DNA of 64,000 nucleotides from Bacteroidaceae bacterium (GTDB lineage Bacteria; Bacteroidota; Bacteroidia; Bacteroidales; Bacteroidaceae): NCBI GenBank assembly GCA_017448825.1, contig JAFSKR010000014.1, positions 1 to 64,000 of the forward strand, read 5' to 3'. Shown piece by piece: positions 10,201 to 19,229 of this stretch (position 1 is its first letter; each line of letters starts with the position of its first letter). The notes under the pieces were generated by a model. It saw only the letters and a program-made list of their open reading frames with translations, ran no database searches and was not told where the DNA came from. The position numbers and the translations under genes were made by a program.

Positions 10201-10624
10201 TTCGTTTCTGACGAGCAGCATATTCAATTTGTTCCCGAGGAATGGGCAACGACCCACTGTCAGGGAGTTTACCTATGAGCACCTCGGGAATGCGTGTGCC
10301 AGTGAAATGTGCCAAGGCATCAACAAAGGCACGGATGTCAACGAGAAAAGTATGCTCGTCAACATCCATGCCTAAATGCGCCACCTGACGAGCACGCCAA
10401 CGGAAACCATCAACCCGATGCAACGGATAGTTCGTCAGTCGGCACACTGCCTGTAGGCGAGAAAAAAAATCGTTGTATTCAGCTGGCAGATTCGCCGTCT
10501 TCTCCACGCACACCCGATGCAACATATCGTAGAAGTAACGATACTTCTGCCGCAACGTCTGCTGTGAAAAGAAGACCTCAACAATATCTTGCCAGTTATC
10601 CATCCAATTGTCCCACAATCTCAT
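7247..10624 (-). CDS. large nuclease-helicase: PD-(D/E)XK (Cas4-like) domain plus SF1 DNA helicase
   Basis: 1125 residues. The middle region (about 335-370) carries a PD-(D/E)XK nuclease signature with GRMD followed by IELKSGKW, as in Dna2 and Cas4. The C-terminal half is a superfamily 1 helicase: Walker A GPPGTGKT near 682, DEAS for motif II, and [20 protein letters not shown] near the end. It probably processes DNA ends in repair. The C-terminal part has an in-frame insert (about 1045-1066) encoded by a palindromic repeat. The most upstream ATG is at 10624. A second ATG at 10603 overlaps the pyrD stop by only 8 bases and is the likelier start. It converges on the gene ending at 7208. Confidence 0.85.
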   Translation of the reverse strand: MRLWDNWMDNWQDIVEVFFSQQTLRQKYRYFYDMLHRVCVEKTANLPAEYNDFFSRLQAVCRLTNYPLHRVDGFRWRARQVAHLGMDVDEHTFLVDIRAFVDALAHFTGTRIPEVLIGKLPDSGSLPIPREQIEYAARQKRIRFTVQHINEPYIYALSKDFPADAPFRVDVTMNHHTQQAAQLLKEGMQFNALSFTIDSEGVYHPLYLVIEPDFLLDTTSVTGCIKGWGESAFNHFVDKFRPNESTVHTLLGDFANQFLDDLINLSDANYLNSMHKVFAERALDISACQEINTKFFEETKRQFANIQKILYEIFQQPFMQEDGVNIHIEPSFFCEALGLQGRMDCLIDLDDEGKKFLIELKSGKWDEFRGRAKEEHLMQMLLYKEMLYYNMNVKQTDVRGNLLYSKYPHLQEQRSYQEMVFRAMNIRNSIVALELGLLHGEARNWVPKLTPEVLRRNPNCNDKFWTGWCLPGLKSFTDALHGMDELTAEYFYAFLQFIEREQFESKLCDTRPDSTRALSSLWNADIHTKMENGDIFLNLRIADVRMKDGVEAVCLESMGINDNEADCVESASPQGLPNFRIGDSVILYKRNTEKESAITQQVVRCSVEAYETERIWLRLRNPQRGRGVFNREDTYAIEHDHVDANFRTLYSGLFSLVTCEKSRRDLLLCQRPPTTDDLFLLMGPPGTGKTSVALKRMVEEHLAAGHNILLLAYTNRAVDEICQMLSTINPEPDYIRLGRELACAPAYHSHLMVNTIGHLSNRQQVLDCIAHTRIFVCTVASMNSHAALFALKHFHVAMFDEASQILEPQILGILTSPAIDKFIMIGDHKQLPAVVVQNEEKSAVISPLLHEIGLINCRNSLFERLYEQYRHLPDIVSMLDHQGRMHPDIAAFASSAFYEGLLMPVGLSHQTEHLAYAHYDTENPVETLVATRRIAFVNVPRPSIEDRLPKANILEARMIAQLVKAVLSLHQQNDIPFDPSRQLGIIVPFRRQIAMVRAEIEKVCPGVAGVIVIDTVERYQGSQRDIIIYGTTITQRYELDILSNLTTVTPHYGGGQGKGSARREEGIATPIDRKLNVAITRARKQLFILGNEAILRQNPLYHQLIDYCRQSSSSRSCLPVSSGEA
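7427..7480. repeat. dispersed palindromic repeat inside the helicase gene
   Basis: The plus strand reads CCCTGCGGGCAGAC, then CTCCCCCATAATGGGGAG, matching the pattern of the copies in truA and ftsK. On the coding strand it yields [17 protein letters not shown] between TTVT and the conserved DRKLNVAIT motif. Related helicases have only a few residues at that place. Confidence 0.6.
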
Positions 10625-11507
10625 TCACCGACTTGCACCCATGTCGGTCAAGCCAGTCGTTGATGCCATTGGCCACCTTCACTGTGATGGTGGGGTCAAT
10701 GAAATTTGCCGTACCGATTTCGATGGCAGATGCACCTGCCAAGAAAAATTCAATGGCATCTTCCGCGGTCATGATGCCACCAAGACCCACAATGGGGATA
10801 TGAACCGCCTTGGCCACCTGCCATACGCAACGTACAGCTACAGGCTTGACCGCAGGGCCAGACATACCACCCGTGGCAATGCTCAACACGGGCTTGCGCT
10901 TCTCGATGTCGATGACCATGCCCATAATCGTATTGATGAGTGATACAGCATCGGCACCTGCATCCTGCACAGCCAAGGCTATATCAGCAATCGACGTGAC
11001 ATTGGGCGATAGCTTCACGATGAGGGTCTTCTGATAGACCTCACGCACAGCCTTCACCACCGCTGATGCCCCTTCTGGAGTCACACCGAATGCCATGCCA
11101 CCATGCTTCACGTTGGGACATGAGATATTCAGTTCGATGGCAGGTATGTTGTCGAGCGCGTTGATGCGAGCGGCACATTCAGCATAATCATCAATAGAGA
11201 AACCGCTCACATTGACAATCATGTTTGTTTGTATGTCCTTGATTTCAGGATAGATATGCTCACAGAAATAATCGACGCCTTTGTTCTGCAACCCCACACA
11301 GTTGAGCATACCACTCGCCATCTCTACCATACGGGGATAGTCGTTCCCTTCGCGAGGCTGAAGCGTCGTACCTTTCACGATGATGCCACCAATATCTTCA
11401 AGGTTTACGAAATCAGCAAATTCAACTCCATAGCCGAAAGTGCCTGAAGCAGTCATCACGGGATTCTTCATCGTGAGACCAGCAATTTTAGTCGTCAAAT
11501 CTGCCAT
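10596..11507 (-). CDS. pyrD: dihydroorotate dehydrogenase (NAD+), catalytic subunit (class 1B)
   Basis: Oxidises dihydroorotate to orotate in pyrimidine synthesis, using FMN and passing electrons to PyrK. The 303 residues include [15 protein letters not shown] near the N-terminus and the active-site cysteine C130 in [13 protein letters not shown], which marks class 1 enzymes. The gene directly follows pyrK with a 3-bp gap. Its end overlaps the start of the helicase gene, an arrangement that couples a metabolic and a DNA-processing gene in one transcript. Confidence 0.95.
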   Translation of the reverse strand: MADLTTKIAGLTMKNPVMTASGTFGYGVEFADFVNLEDIGGIIVKGTTLQPREGNDYPRMVEMASGMLNCVGLQNKGVDYFCEHIYPEIKDIQTNMIVNVSGFSIDDYAECAARINALDNIPAIELNISCPNVKHGGMAFGVTPEGASAVVKAVREVYQKTLIVKLSPNVTSIADIALAVQDAGADAVSLINTIMGMVIDIEKRKPVLSIATGGMSGPAVKPVAVRCVWQVAKAVHIPIVGLGGIMTAEDAIEFFLAGASAIEIGTANFIDPTITVKVANGINDWLDRHGCKSVNEIVGQLDG

Positions 11508-11510
11508 AAA

Positions 11511-12287
11511 TCAGATGTTCCAAGTTAAATCGTTAATGTCAAACACGGGGCCTTCCTTGCACACACACACGTTGCCCTTCACCGTTTTCTCCACACAGCA
11601 AAGGCAAGCCCCTAATCCACATGCCATCATATTCTCCAACGACACCTCGCATGGCGTCCCTGTCGCTTTGGCATAGCGAGCCACACTCATCATCATGGGT
11701 TTGGGACCACACACGGAGATGCGGTCAAAACGCTCTTTTTCCAAAAGGGTGTGCTGCGTAACAAATCCTTTTTCCCCTTCCGAACCATCCTCAGTAGTCA
11801 CATAAACAGGAGCGATTGCCTTAAAGAGAGCCTGCTCCAACAAATCGCTCTTGCTTCTGGCACCCAACAGAAAGACTGGGCTTGCCCCATTGTCTTTCAG
11901 ATACTTGCCATAGTCAAGTAACGGAGCAACACCTACGCCGCCACCCACCAGCAAGACTTTCTCGCCCTTTTCCTGTACAGACGAAAAACCATTGCCCAAC
12001 GGAAACACGAGGTTCAGCTTGTCACCCACTTTGAGTTCAGCCAGTTTCTGGGTGCCTTCGCCCACCTTCTTGATGAGTAGCCACAACTGGTTATTCTCCC
12101 TATCCACATAGTTGATGGAAATCGGACGGCGCAGAAATGTTTTCGGACTGCCCTCCACTTTCACTTCCACAAATTGTCCTGGCAACATCTCCGGCAACGG
12201 TTCAGAGTCGGTCAGTTTCAGCAAGACATAGCATTCATGTGGAAACTCCACCGCCGCTACCATCAAATCTTTCACGTATTTCTTCAT
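11511..12287 (-). CDS. pyrK: dihydroorotate dehydrogenase electron transfer subunit
   Basis: 258 residues; FAD- and [2Fe-2S]-containing partner of PyrD that hands electrons to NAD+. Seen are RRPISI for flavin binding (near 55), the glycine-rich LLVGGGVGVAPLL (near 113) for NAD, and the iron-sulfur cysteines C223, C228, C231 and C241 or C243 in MACGLGACLCC and VCVC. The ATG at 12287 is chosen; a GTG two codons earlier is possible. It forms an operon with pyrD. Confidence 0.94.
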   Translation of the reverse strand: MKKYVKDLMVAAVEFPHECYVLLKLTDSEPLPEMLPGQFVEVKVEGSPKTFLRRPISINYVDRENNQLWLLIKKVGEGTQKLAELKVGDKLNLVFPLGNGFSSVQEKGEKVLLVGGGVGVAPLLDYGKYLKDNGASPVFLLGARSKSDLLEQALFKAIAPVYVTTEDGSEGEKGFVTQHTLLEKERFDRISVCGPKPMMMSVARYAKATGTPCEVSLENMMACGLGACLCCVEKTVKGNVCVCKEGPVFDINDLTWNI

Positions 12288-12299
12288 AACCACTTATTT

Positions 12300-13256
12300 T
12301 TATATTCCCCATGCACTCGGGTTGCAAACCCGTTCAAGTTCTTTCTCCTGCTTATCGTCCAACTGATAGAAAAAGTCCATACCCGTCACATTCTCCACCT
12401 TATCCACCGACACTGCATAGTCACGCATATCCCCCCCACACGAACGATTCGGATAGATGAAACCGATAGCCTTTGGCACACGTCCCAGCGCGAGGATGAC
12501 TTTGAAAAAGCGGTCGGGCACAGCCACCTTCATGTTTTTGCGCCTCCCTATCGTCTTAGGAGATTTGCTGTCAAAAATGGGACCACAACAGATATAGAGA
12601 GTTCCATAGTTACGAGCCCAGTCACGGCACTGAATCTCAAGGTCGTTCCATGCACCCGTATTCAGGTTGTGGTTCTGCGGACAGATGTTCGTCATCAGAA
12701 ACGACTCATCCATCGCCAGAATGCTGTTCTTGTTATCACTGGCAGGACACATGTGCCCACGGTCATATCCCGAACCATTATAATCGAAGTAGTCAACACG
12801 ACAACGGTCGTTCACAACGTTGTCACCATGAAACTTGTCTGAACGCTGTACCCTTCCCTTTGCCCTGCTCGGAGTGAGGCTCCAACAAACATAGTTAGGA
12901 CACAACGTCTCTAAATTATACGAAATGATGAACTGCGACTTGAAGAGGAGCATTTCCTTCCTGTTGCGCAATTCTGCCGGCTGTTCCAAATTCTCGTATG
13001 CCATCTGCGAAAGCCCTTGGTCAGGAGCATCCACATCGTTCGGATTGGTCTTTGGGGTTTCAGCCCTCGCAGCCTCCTGTGCGGCAAACAGCGCGTTCCG
13101 TTCCGCACTACTTACGACAGGCTTCCCCTCGTTCACTTCCGAGGGCAACCTGTCGCCTTTGCTGCCACATGCCCACAGATAATTGATGCCCGCCACTGCC
13201 ACGATCAGTATGAGGCAAGCAACCAAAATCGATTTTGAATTTTTCCTTTTCGTCAT
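12300..13256 (-). CDS. membrane-anchored DNA/RNA non-specific endonuclease (NUC1/NucA family)
   Basis: 318 residues. A positively charged start is followed by a membrane segment (residues 9-28) ending WACGS, either a signal anchor or an imperfect lipobox. The nuclease domain lies at about 105-310. It has the beta-beta-alpha-metal motif DRGHMCPASD with H168 as general base, and the metal-binding asparagine region NHNLNTGAWNDLE. Enzymes of this family cut DNA and RNA without sequence preference, here probably outside the cytoplasmic membrane for nutrient scavenging. It is divergent from the tRNA downstream and lies 12 bp upstream of pyrK on the same strand. Confidence 0.88.
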   Translation of the reverse strand: MTKRKNSKSILVACLILIVAVAGINYLWACGSKGDRLPSEVNEGKPVVSSAERNALFAAQEAARAETPKTNPNDVDAPDQGLSQMAYENLEQPAELRNRKEMLLFKSQFIISYNLETLCPNYVCWSLTPSRAKGRVQRSDKFHGDNVVNDRCRVDYFDYNGSGYDRGHMCPASDNKNSILAMDESFLMTNICPQNHNLNTGAWNDLEIQCRDWARNYGTLYICCGPIFDSKSPKTIGRRKNMKVAVPDRFFKVILALGRVPKAIGFIYPNRSCGGDMRDYAVSVDKVENVTGMDFFYQLDDKQEKELERVCNPSAWGI

Positions 13257-13308
13257 TGAATTGGGTGATTTTATTGGATAAAATCCATCTTTTTTATCGT
13301 AATCTTTG

Positions 13309-13316
13309 CAAATTTA
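13309..13316 (-). promoter_or_regulatory. -7 box of the endonuclease/pyrKD promoter
   Basis: TAAATTTG on the minus strand fits TAnnTTTG and lies about 53 bp before the ATG at 13256. No TTTG is seen at the expected upstream distance. Confidence 0.4.
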
Positions 13317-13360
13317 CTAACATTTTACCGAAAAGTTATCGTTATAACAAAAAAAAATCC

Positions 13361-13368
13361 TACCTTTG
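13361..13368 (+). promoter_or_regulatory. -7 box of the tRNA-Thr promoter
   Basis: TACCTTTG fits the family consensus, 44 bp before the tRNA. The next bases (13370-13393) can form a small hairpin (ACCGC/GCGGT) followed by six T residues, so the leader looks like a terminator placed at the very start of the transcript. Confidence 0.5.
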
Positions 13369-13411
13369 CACCGCTTTTAACAAAAGACGCGGTCTTTTTT
13401 GTGAATATGCT

Positions 13412-13484
<73 letters not shown>

Positions 13485-13501
13485 CTAAAAAACCAAAAAA
13501 C

Positions 13502-13580
13502 AAAAGTGAAAAACTAAAAGTAAAAGTTACTGGGCTTTTGGAAGTCTATGGTACCTATAAACTTTTAGTTTTTCACTTTT
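13502..13580. repeat. perfect 20-bp inverted repeat between tRNA-Thr and ruvC
   Basis: AAAAGTGAAAAACTAAAAGT (13502-13521) returns as its exact reverse complement at 13561-13580, separated by 39 bp. The element is of the same type as the one before the MATE gene (601-711) and ends 16 bp before the ruvC ATG. Confidence 0.85.
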
Positions 13581-13596
13581 AGTTTTTCACCTATCA

Positions 13597-14172
13597 ATGA
13601 AAACCAACCCAAACATAGAAAAAATCATCCTTGGCGTTGATCCTGGCACCAACGTTATGGGATATGGAATCTTGAGCGTAGTGGGCAACAAAGCTTCGCT
13701 GGTAGCGATGGGCGTGATAGAACTCAGCAAGTACGAGAGCCACTACCTTCGCCTTGGCAAGATATTCGAACGAATCACCCACATCATCGACACCTATAAA
13801 CCCGATGAAATGGCCATTGAAGCTCCTTTCTTTGGAAAAAATGTGCAGTCGATGCTCAAACTGGGACGCGCACAGGGAGTGGCCATCACCGCTGCCATCA
13901 TGCGCGACATCCCCATCACCGAATACGAACCCCGCAAAATCAAGGTAGCCATTACCGGCAACGGAAGTGCCGCCAAGGAGCAAGTGGCTGGGATGCTGCA
14001 ACGGATGTTGAAAATATCCAAGGAAGACATGGACGTACAATTTGACGCCACCGATGCCCTTGGTGCCGCCTACTGCCATTTCATCCAGATGGGCAAGCCT
14101 GAGGTGGAGCACAGATTCAGTTCATGGAAAGATTTTGTACAAAAAAATCCCAAGAGGCTTACGACTTTGTAA
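13597..14172 (+). CDS. ruvC: Holliday junction endonuclease RuvC
   Basis: Resolves four-way DNA junctions together with RuvAB at the end of homologous recombination. All four acidic catalytic residues are visible: D15 ([12 protein letters not shown]), E75 (MAIEAPFFG), and D150 and D153 ([13 protein letters not shown]). The 191 residues are a normal length for Bacteroidota. The start at 13597 places the first catalytic motif slightly later than in E. coli, which is common here. The gene stands alone after the tRNA and a 20-bp inverted repeat. Confidence 0.96.
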   Translation: MKTNPNIEKIILGVDPGTNVMGYGILSVVGNKASLVAMGVIELSKYESHYLRLGKIFERITHIIDTYKPDEMAIEAPFFGKNVQSMLKLGRAQGVAITAAIMRDIPITEYEPRKIKVAITGNGSAAKEQVAGMLQRMLKISKEDMDVQFDATDALGAAYCHFIQMGKPEVEHRFSSWKDFVQKNPKRLTTL

Positions 14173-14272
14173 CCTTGCCTTTTTTTGATGACTATTCGAC
14201 ACATTCCATCCTCTTTTTATCGCTAAAAAGCATTATTAACATGTAACATCTGCATTTGTCAAAAAAAAGTCG

Positions 14273-14280
14273 TACCTTTG
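14273..14280 (+). promoter_or_regulatory. -7 box upstream of the DUF4199 operon
   Basis: TACCTTTG lies 50 bp before the ATG at 14331. TTTG at 14255-14258 is only 14 bp away, shorter than usual. Confidence 0.45.
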
Positions 14281-14330
14281 TCCCGTTTTTCATGCGCGTG
14301 ATATACGCACGCATATAAATAATGTAGAAA

Positions 14331-14903
14331 ATGGCTACTAAAAATTACGCATACCGCTCGTACTCGATGGAGTATGGCACCTTCGTGGGACTTGGCTGGG
14401 GAGCGTTGTTTCTGACTTATGTGGGAGGCATCGCAGCAGAGAATGCCCTATTGTTGTTGCTGTGCTTCCTTCTGTGTCCAGTATGCTTCATGATGCCTTT
14501 CTTCTTTGCCATACGACTGAACAGGAAAATGCATGGAGTGGGAGAACGGCTCAGTTACGTACAGGGACTGTTCTTCTCGCTATCGATGTTCATGTATGCC
14601 TGTCTGATGAATGGGTTGATAGTGTTCACCTATTTCCAGTGGATGGACGACGGTTCGCTCTATACTCAACTGAACCAGATGTTTACACAAACAGAGATAG
14701 CGGCAACTTACGAACAAATCGGTATGGGAGAACAATATCTGCAAATGATAGACATGCTGAAACAAGTGGACGAATTGTCTCCCTTCAACAAGACGCTGGC
14801 TGTGTTCAACAACAATTTCTTCTTCGGTCTTGTCATGTCGTTCTTGACGGCGGTAGTGGCATCGTATGACTTGAGGAAAATCAGAAAACATCAACAACAA
14901 TAA
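14331..14903 (+). CDS. DUF4199 domain-containing membrane protein
   Basis: 190 residues with four hydrophobic segments (about 20-45, 48-70, 84-108 and 152-176) and a short basic C-terminus. Family and position match the small DUF4199 proteins of Bacteroidota that precede a GT2 glycosyltransferase. The function is not established. The next gene starts 7 bp after its stop, so the two are co-transcribed, and the protein may help present a substrate to the glycosyltransferase or simply share its membrane site. Confidence 0.75.
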   Translation: MATKNYAYRSYSMEYGTFVGLGWGALFLTYVGGIAAENALLLLLCFLLCPVCFMMPFFFAIRLNRKMHGVGERLSYVQGLFFSLSMFMYACLMNGLIVFTYFQWMDDGSLYTQLNQMFTQTEIAATYEQIGMGEQYLQMIDMLKQVDELSPFNKTLAVFNNNFFFGLVMSFLTAVVASYDLRKIRKHQQQ

Positions 14904-14910
14904 ACAAGAT

Positions 14911-15870
14911 ATGGATATTTCAGTAGTAGTGCCTCTGTTCAACGAGGAAGAATCGATTGCAGAACTTCACGAGTGGATTAAACGGGTAATGGATGAGAAC
15001 CATTTCTCCTATGAGGTCATTTTTGTGAATGACGGCAGCACAGACCGTTCGTGGGAGGTGATAGAGGAATTGAGCAGGGAGTTTCCCGAAGTGCACGGCA
15101 TCAAGTTCCGTCGCAACTATGGCAAGAGTCCTGCTCTGTTTCATGGGTTTGAGCGGGCTGAGGGCGATGTGGTCATCACGATGGATGCCGACTTGCAGGA
15201 CAGCCCTGACGAAATACCAGAACTGTATAGGATGGTGAAAGCTGACGGCTACGACCTCGTAAGCGGCTTCAAGATGAACAGGAGAAAAGGTGACCCGCTG
15301 TCAAAGACGATTCCGACCAAGTTGTTCAATGCCACTACGCGCATGGTGAGCGGCATCCACAATCTGCACGACTTCAACTGCGGACTGAAGGCCTACCGAA
15401 GGGATGTAGTGAAGAACATCGAAGTGTATGGAGAGATGCACCGTTTCATCCCTTATCTGGCGAAGAATGCGGGCTTCAGCAAGATTGGTGAAAAGCCTGT
15501 CCACCACCAAGCTCGTCAGCACGGGGTCAGCAAGTTCATGGGATGGAACCGCTTCGTAAATGGCTATCTCGACCTCATCAGCCTTTGGTTCATCGGCACG
15601 TTCGGCATGAAGCCAATGCATATTTTCGGTTTTATCGGTACGTTAATGTTTGTGATAGGTTTCGTTGCCGTGGTGTGTGTGGGCGCATTCAAACTCGTTG
15701 CACTTTATCAGCATGAGTCGCATGCACTGGTAACAGATAGTCCCTATTTCTATATTTCACTGACCATGATGATTCTGGGCACACAACTATTTGTGGCTGG
15801 ATTCCTTGGCGACCTGATCAGCCGCAACAGCCAAGAACGTAACAAGTATCAAGTGGAGAAGGTTATCTAA
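14911..15870 (+). CDS. GT2 family glycosyltransferase (DPM1/GtrB-like)
   Basis: 319 residues. The GT-A catalytic domain fills about 1-225: SVVVPLFNEEESI at the nucleotide site, FVNDGSTDRSW, and the DxD metal motif D92-A-D94 in MDADLQDSPDEIPEL. Two membrane helices follow (about 232-258 and 276-300). This is the layout of enzymes that transfer a sugar to polyprenyl phosphate at the cytoplasmic membrane. The donor sugar is unknown. It sits between a DUF4199 gene and a lipoprotein gene whose start overlaps its stop by one base. Confidence 0.9.
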   Translation: MDISVVVPLFNEEESIAELHEWIKRVMDENHFSYEVIFVNDGSTDRSWEVIEELSREFPEVHGIKFRRNYGKSPALFHGFERAEGDVVITMDADLQDSPDEIPELYRMVKADGYDLVSGFKMNRRKGDPLSKTIPTKLFNATTRMVSGIHNLHDFNCGLKAYRRDVVKNIEVYGEMHRFIPYLAKNAGFSKIGEKPVHHQARQHGVSKFMGWNRFVNGYLDLISLWFIGTFGMKPMHIFGFIGTLMFVIGFVAVVCVGAFKLVALYQHESHALVTDSPYFYISLTMMILGTQLFVAGFLGDLISRNSQERNKYQVEKVI

Positions 15871-16475
15871 TGGACAGACAAAGAAGATATAGATGGGGAG
15901 GCATGGTGGTTGGACTTATTGCTGTGTTGATGGGCGGTTGCTACTCCAACAACTGCCCGTTGGAGAACTCGGTAGTGTGCAACTACTATTTTTACGACTC
16001 AGAAGGCACTGCCATCACGTATGGCGACACCATCACGGTGACTACGCTCATGCCTGGATGGAAGACGATATATACGTATCGGAAACTGGGAAACGTGACG
16101 GTGACGAAAGAGTATCAGGATACGGCCCTCGTCAATCAGGGATATACGGAAACTGCATCGCAGGTAAGGAATGATACTGTGCTCATCAATCAACTCAGCG
16201 GTGCTTCCAGCATGGAAGTGCCCATGAGTTATTATCATGATGTGGACACGCTCATCTTCGCTTACCGAAGCATTTCACTGAAAGACACGGTGAAGGTTTT
16301 CCATGACAGCTACCCGAACGTGGAACTGCCAGAATGCGGCACTCACCGCTTCCACACACTGAAATCCGTTACTGCTACTGATGCAGCCATCGACCACATC
16401 GAAATCAACAATCCTTCAGTAAATTACGATGGAAACGAAAACATCAAGATTTATTTCAATGGAGTTGCCCAATGA
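15870..16475 (+). CDS. DUF6452-like lipoprotein
   Basis: 201 residues. A signal peptide ends in a lipobox-like VLMGGC at about residue 28, so the mature protein is probably a lipoprotein. The mature part has CPLENSVVCNYYFYDSEG, a beta-rich middle, and the end NPSVNYDGNENIKIYF, features I associate with the DUF6452 family. The function is unknown. It directly overlaps the glycosyltransferase stop and precedes a DUF6048-like gene, a pairing typical of Bacteroidales envelope clusters. Confidence 0.65.
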   Translation: MDRQRRYRWGGMVVGLIAVLMGGCYSNNCPLENSVVCNYYFYDSEGTAITYGDTITVTTLMPGWKTIYTYRKLGNVTVTKEYQDTALVNQGYTETASQVRNDTVLINQLSGASSMEVPMSYYHDVDTLIFAYRSISLKDTVKVFHDSYPNVELPECGTHRFHTLKSVTATDAAIDHIEINNPSVNYDGNENIKIYFNGVAQ

Positions 16476-16502
16476 TGCGGGAAAGGAAGATTGAAAAATA
16501 AA

Positions 16503-17435
16503 ATGAAGAATGTGATACATATTATCAGTCTTGCAATGGTACTGGCTTGCTGCTTGCCCATCAAGGCACAGGAGCAAGAGGTGGAGCCATTGATGCCAGG
16601 CGAATCACCTAAGCCCACAAAATATATTGCCGTGGAAGATGAGAAGGAGCATCTGGTGTTTTTCCAAGGCTTCACGCTGGCTGTTGATGCTTATGGCCCT
16701 ATCGCCTATTTAGTGTCAGATTACGGTACCGCAGAAGCTGCCCTCCGCATCAATCTGAAGAACACATTCTTCCCCATCGTGGAGCTGGGATATGGCAAGT
16801 GTGAGAAAAATGACCTCAACACCAACATCTCCTATAAGATGAAAGCACCCTACGGACGTGTGGGCATCGACATCAATATGCTGAAAAACAAATTTCAAGA
16901 CAACCGCCTCTATTTGGGAGCAAGATACGGTCTCTCCAAGTTCCAGTATGATATGTCGGGGCCCGCTATGGTTGACCCCATCTGGGGAGGTAGCCAACCA
17001 TACGACTTCAAGGGCATTGACTGCACCAGTCACTGGGTGGAGTTCCTTTTCGGCGTGGAGGTGAAAATTTACCGAAACTTCCACATGGGATGGTCTGTCA
17101 GATATAAACGTGAAATCTCATCAACCAAAAGCGACTACGCCAAGCCAAGTTGCATCCCTGGCTATGGGTACACGACCAACTCCACTTGCTGGGGAGCCAA
17201 CTACACCCTCATTTTCGACCTCAACTGGGGCAAAAAGAAGAGCCACAAGCGAGGCATAAATGTGGAAATCAAAGACATTCCGCAGGAGAACGAAGAAGTG
17301 GAACTTCCCAACGAGACAAACAAAGAAGAGAACGCGGAAGAGAAAGAAAGCATCGAAAATACTCAAGAAGAAGACAATGGAGAAGAAACAGACACAGACG
17401 ACGAACAAGATGACGGAGAAGCCACAGAAGAGTAG
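16503..17435 (+). CDS. DUF6048-like exported protein with a long acidic tail
   Basis: 310 residues from the ATG at 16503 (a TTG four codons earlier is less likely). The signal peptide ends at PIKAQ. The middle alternates short beta strands with aromatic residues, like a small outer-membrane barrel. The last 55 residues are almost entirely Glu, Asp, Asn, Thr and Gln (for example NEENAEE-type runs) and are probably disordered. The 3' end overlaps the start of the ApbE gene. The function is unknown. Confidence 0.65.
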   Translation: MKNVIHIISLAMVLACCLPIKAQEQEVEPLMPGESPKPTKYIAVEDEKEHLVFFQGFTLAVDAYGPIAYLVSDYGTAEAALRINLKNTFFPIVELGYGKCEKNDLNTNISYKMKAPYGRVGIDINMLKNKFQDNRLYLGARYGLSKFQYDMSGPAMVDPIWGGSQPYDFKGIDCTSHWVEFLFGVEVKIYRNFHMGWSVRYKREISSTKSDYAKPSCIPGYGYTTNSTCWGANYTLIFDLNWGKKKSHKRGINVEIKDIPQENEEVELPNETNKEENAEEKESIENTQEEDNGEETDTDDEQDDGEATEE

Positions 17436-18504
17436 TTTCGACCCTTACGCCCCACACAAAATCAAGTGGTGGGGATGGCCATTGTTACTACTGCTGATTG
17501 CTGGCACCATCTATATCATCAGAACCAACCATTCGGCCCCCAAAAAATCCACGATAGGAAAAATGTGGAAGGCTACAGAGATACAGAAAAACGAAGGCAA
17601 TGTGTTTGGCACATTCTATCACATCACCTACGAAGCACCTGCCGAGATGCAGAAGGGCATCGAAGAGACACTTGCCGACGTCGACCATTCGCTCTCACCC
17701 TTCAATAAAGAGTCAGTCATCACGGCTGTAAACAATAATACAAACATGGCAGTGGATGCACGATTCACAGAAGTGTTTACGCTTGCCAAAGAGGTGTCAG
17801 CTGCCACAAATGGTGCTTTCGACATCACAGTTGCTCCCCTTGTTAATCTGTGGGGATTCGGCTTTAAGAACATGGACAATGTCAGTCAAGACAAGGTGGA
17901 CAGCCTGTTGCCTTACGTGGGATTTGAAAAGGTGAAGCTTGCCAATGGAAAAGTGGAGAAGGAATGTCCAGAGACAATGCTCGACTGTAGCGCCATTGCC
18001 AAAGGATATGGTGTGGATGCTGTGGGGAAATATCTCGAAAGCCAAGGTGTAAAGAACTATATGGTGGAAATTGGCGGAGAAGTACGCGTGAGAGGCACCA
18101 ACCCCAAAGGCGAATTGTGGAGAATTGGTATCAATACCCCTGATGACGATTCCACCAGCACAAGCAACAGCATCGAACAAGTGCTGCAAGTCACCCAACT
18201 ATCGATGGCAACATCAGGAAATTACCGCAACTATTACGAAAAGGACGGCAAGAAATATGCACATACTATCGACCCACGGACAGGTTACCCTGTGCAACAC
18301 AGTATCCTTTCCTCTACGGTGCTCACGACAGATTGTGCCACTGCTGACGCATACGCTACTGCTTTCATGGTGATAGGACTTGATGAGGCAAAAAAAGTGC
18401 TGGCCCTCCATAACGAACTGATGGCTTTCTTCATCTATACAGACTCCGATGGCACCACCCAAGAGTGGTACACTGAGAACCTCGAAAAACTAATTGTTAA
18501 ATAA
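17377..18504 (+). CDS. apbE: FAD:protein FMN transferase (ApbE)
   Basis: Attaches FMN from FAD to a threonine in flavoproteins such as NqrB, NqrC and RnfG. 375 residues from the ATG at 17377; an ATG at 17410 is also possible. A membrane anchor (WWGWPLLLLLIAGTIYII) replaces the usual lipobox. Family motifs seen: GAFDITVAPLVNLWGFG, DCSAIAKGYGVDAVG, EIGGEVRVRG, HTIDPRTGYPV, and the metal site TTDCATADAYATAF. The start overlaps the previous gene by 59 bases, or 26 for the later ATG. An envelope location fits its role with Na+-pumping complexes. Confidence 0.92.
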   Translation: MEKKQTQTTNKMTEKPQKSSFDPYAPHKIKWWGWPLLLLLIAGTIYIIRTNHSAPKKSTIGKMWKATEIQKNEGNVFGTFYHITYEAPAEMQKGIEETLADVDHSLSPFNKESVITAVNNNTNMAVDARFTEVFTLAKEVSAATNGAFDITVAPLVNLWGFGFKNMDNVSQDKVDSLLPYVGFEKVKLANGKVEKECPETMLDCSAIAKGYGVDAVGKYLESQGVKNYMVEIGGEVRVRGTNPKGELWRIGINTPDDDSTSTSNSIEQVLQVTQLSMATSGNYRNYYEKDGKKYAHTIDPRTGYPVQHSILSSTVLTTDCATADAYATAFMVIGLDEAKKVLALHNELMAFFIYTDSDGTTQEWYTENLEKLIVK

Positions 18505-18560
18505 GCCTCTGGAACATCTATCATAAAATAGGAGATCCAGAAAAAACAAAACGAACTGCA

Positions 18561-19229
18561 ATGGAATTGACAATGTATGAGCGGATATTACAATTGCCGC
18601 TATTTCAAGGACTTACTTCCCAAGAACTGTCGGAAGTAATGGCTCATGTACGTCTTGACTTTGTCAATTTCTCCCAAGGCGATGAAATTGTCATACAAGG
18701 TGATGTCTGCAAGAACCTCATCTATATCATTAGCGGTCATGTACAGTCGGAATACCAAGACCCCAAAGGACGTTTCATCCTCACAGAAACTCTGCCTAAC
18801 ATGAGGATTCTGGAACCCTACAATATGTTCGGTATGTACCAGAAGTATTCACGTACCTATTTATTCCACAATGATGGTTGCACTTTGTCCATCGAGAAAA
18901 GGACTGTTCTGAATCGCTTGATGGCCAACAACATCGTGAAAATCAACTTGCTCAACATCGTGAGCAACCGCTATCAGCAAGCCCAACGTGTGATGTGCGA
19001 ATATCCAGAAAACACTGTGAAAGAAAAGATAGTGAAGTTTCTCCTTTCGTTTGCCTCGGTACCTAAAGGTCAGAAAGAACTGCATATACGCATGACTGAC
19101 TTAGGGGACATCATTCACGAAACGAGGCTCAATGTATCACGTACTCTCAACGCGTTAGAAGACAAGGGTCTGATTACCCTGCAACGAGGAGGCATCATCA
19201 TACCAGAATTGCAAGATTTATACAAATGA
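18561..19229 (+). CDS. Crp/Fnr family transcriptional regulator
   Basis: 222 residues. The N-terminal cyclic-nucleotide-binding fold (about 10-125) has FSQGDEIVIQGDVCKNLIYIISG. A long helix follows, then a C-terminal helix-turn-helix (about 165-215) with RMTDLGDIIHETRLNVSRTLNAL. No cysteine cluster for an iron-sulfur centre is present, so it is not a typical Fnr. The ligand and targets are unknown. It is followed with a 4-base overlap by an M3 peptidase gene. Confidence 0.9.
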   Translation: MELTMYERILQLPLFQGLTSQELSEVMAHVRLDFVNFSQGDEIVIQGDVCKNLIYIISGHVQSEYQDPKGRFILTETLPNMRILEPYNMFGMYQKYSRTYLFHNDGCTLSIEKRTVLNRLMANNIVKINLLNIVSNRYQQAQRVMCEYPENTVKEKIVKFLLSFASVPKGQKELHIRMTDLGDIIHETRLNVSRTLNALEDKGLITLQRGGIIIPELQDLYK

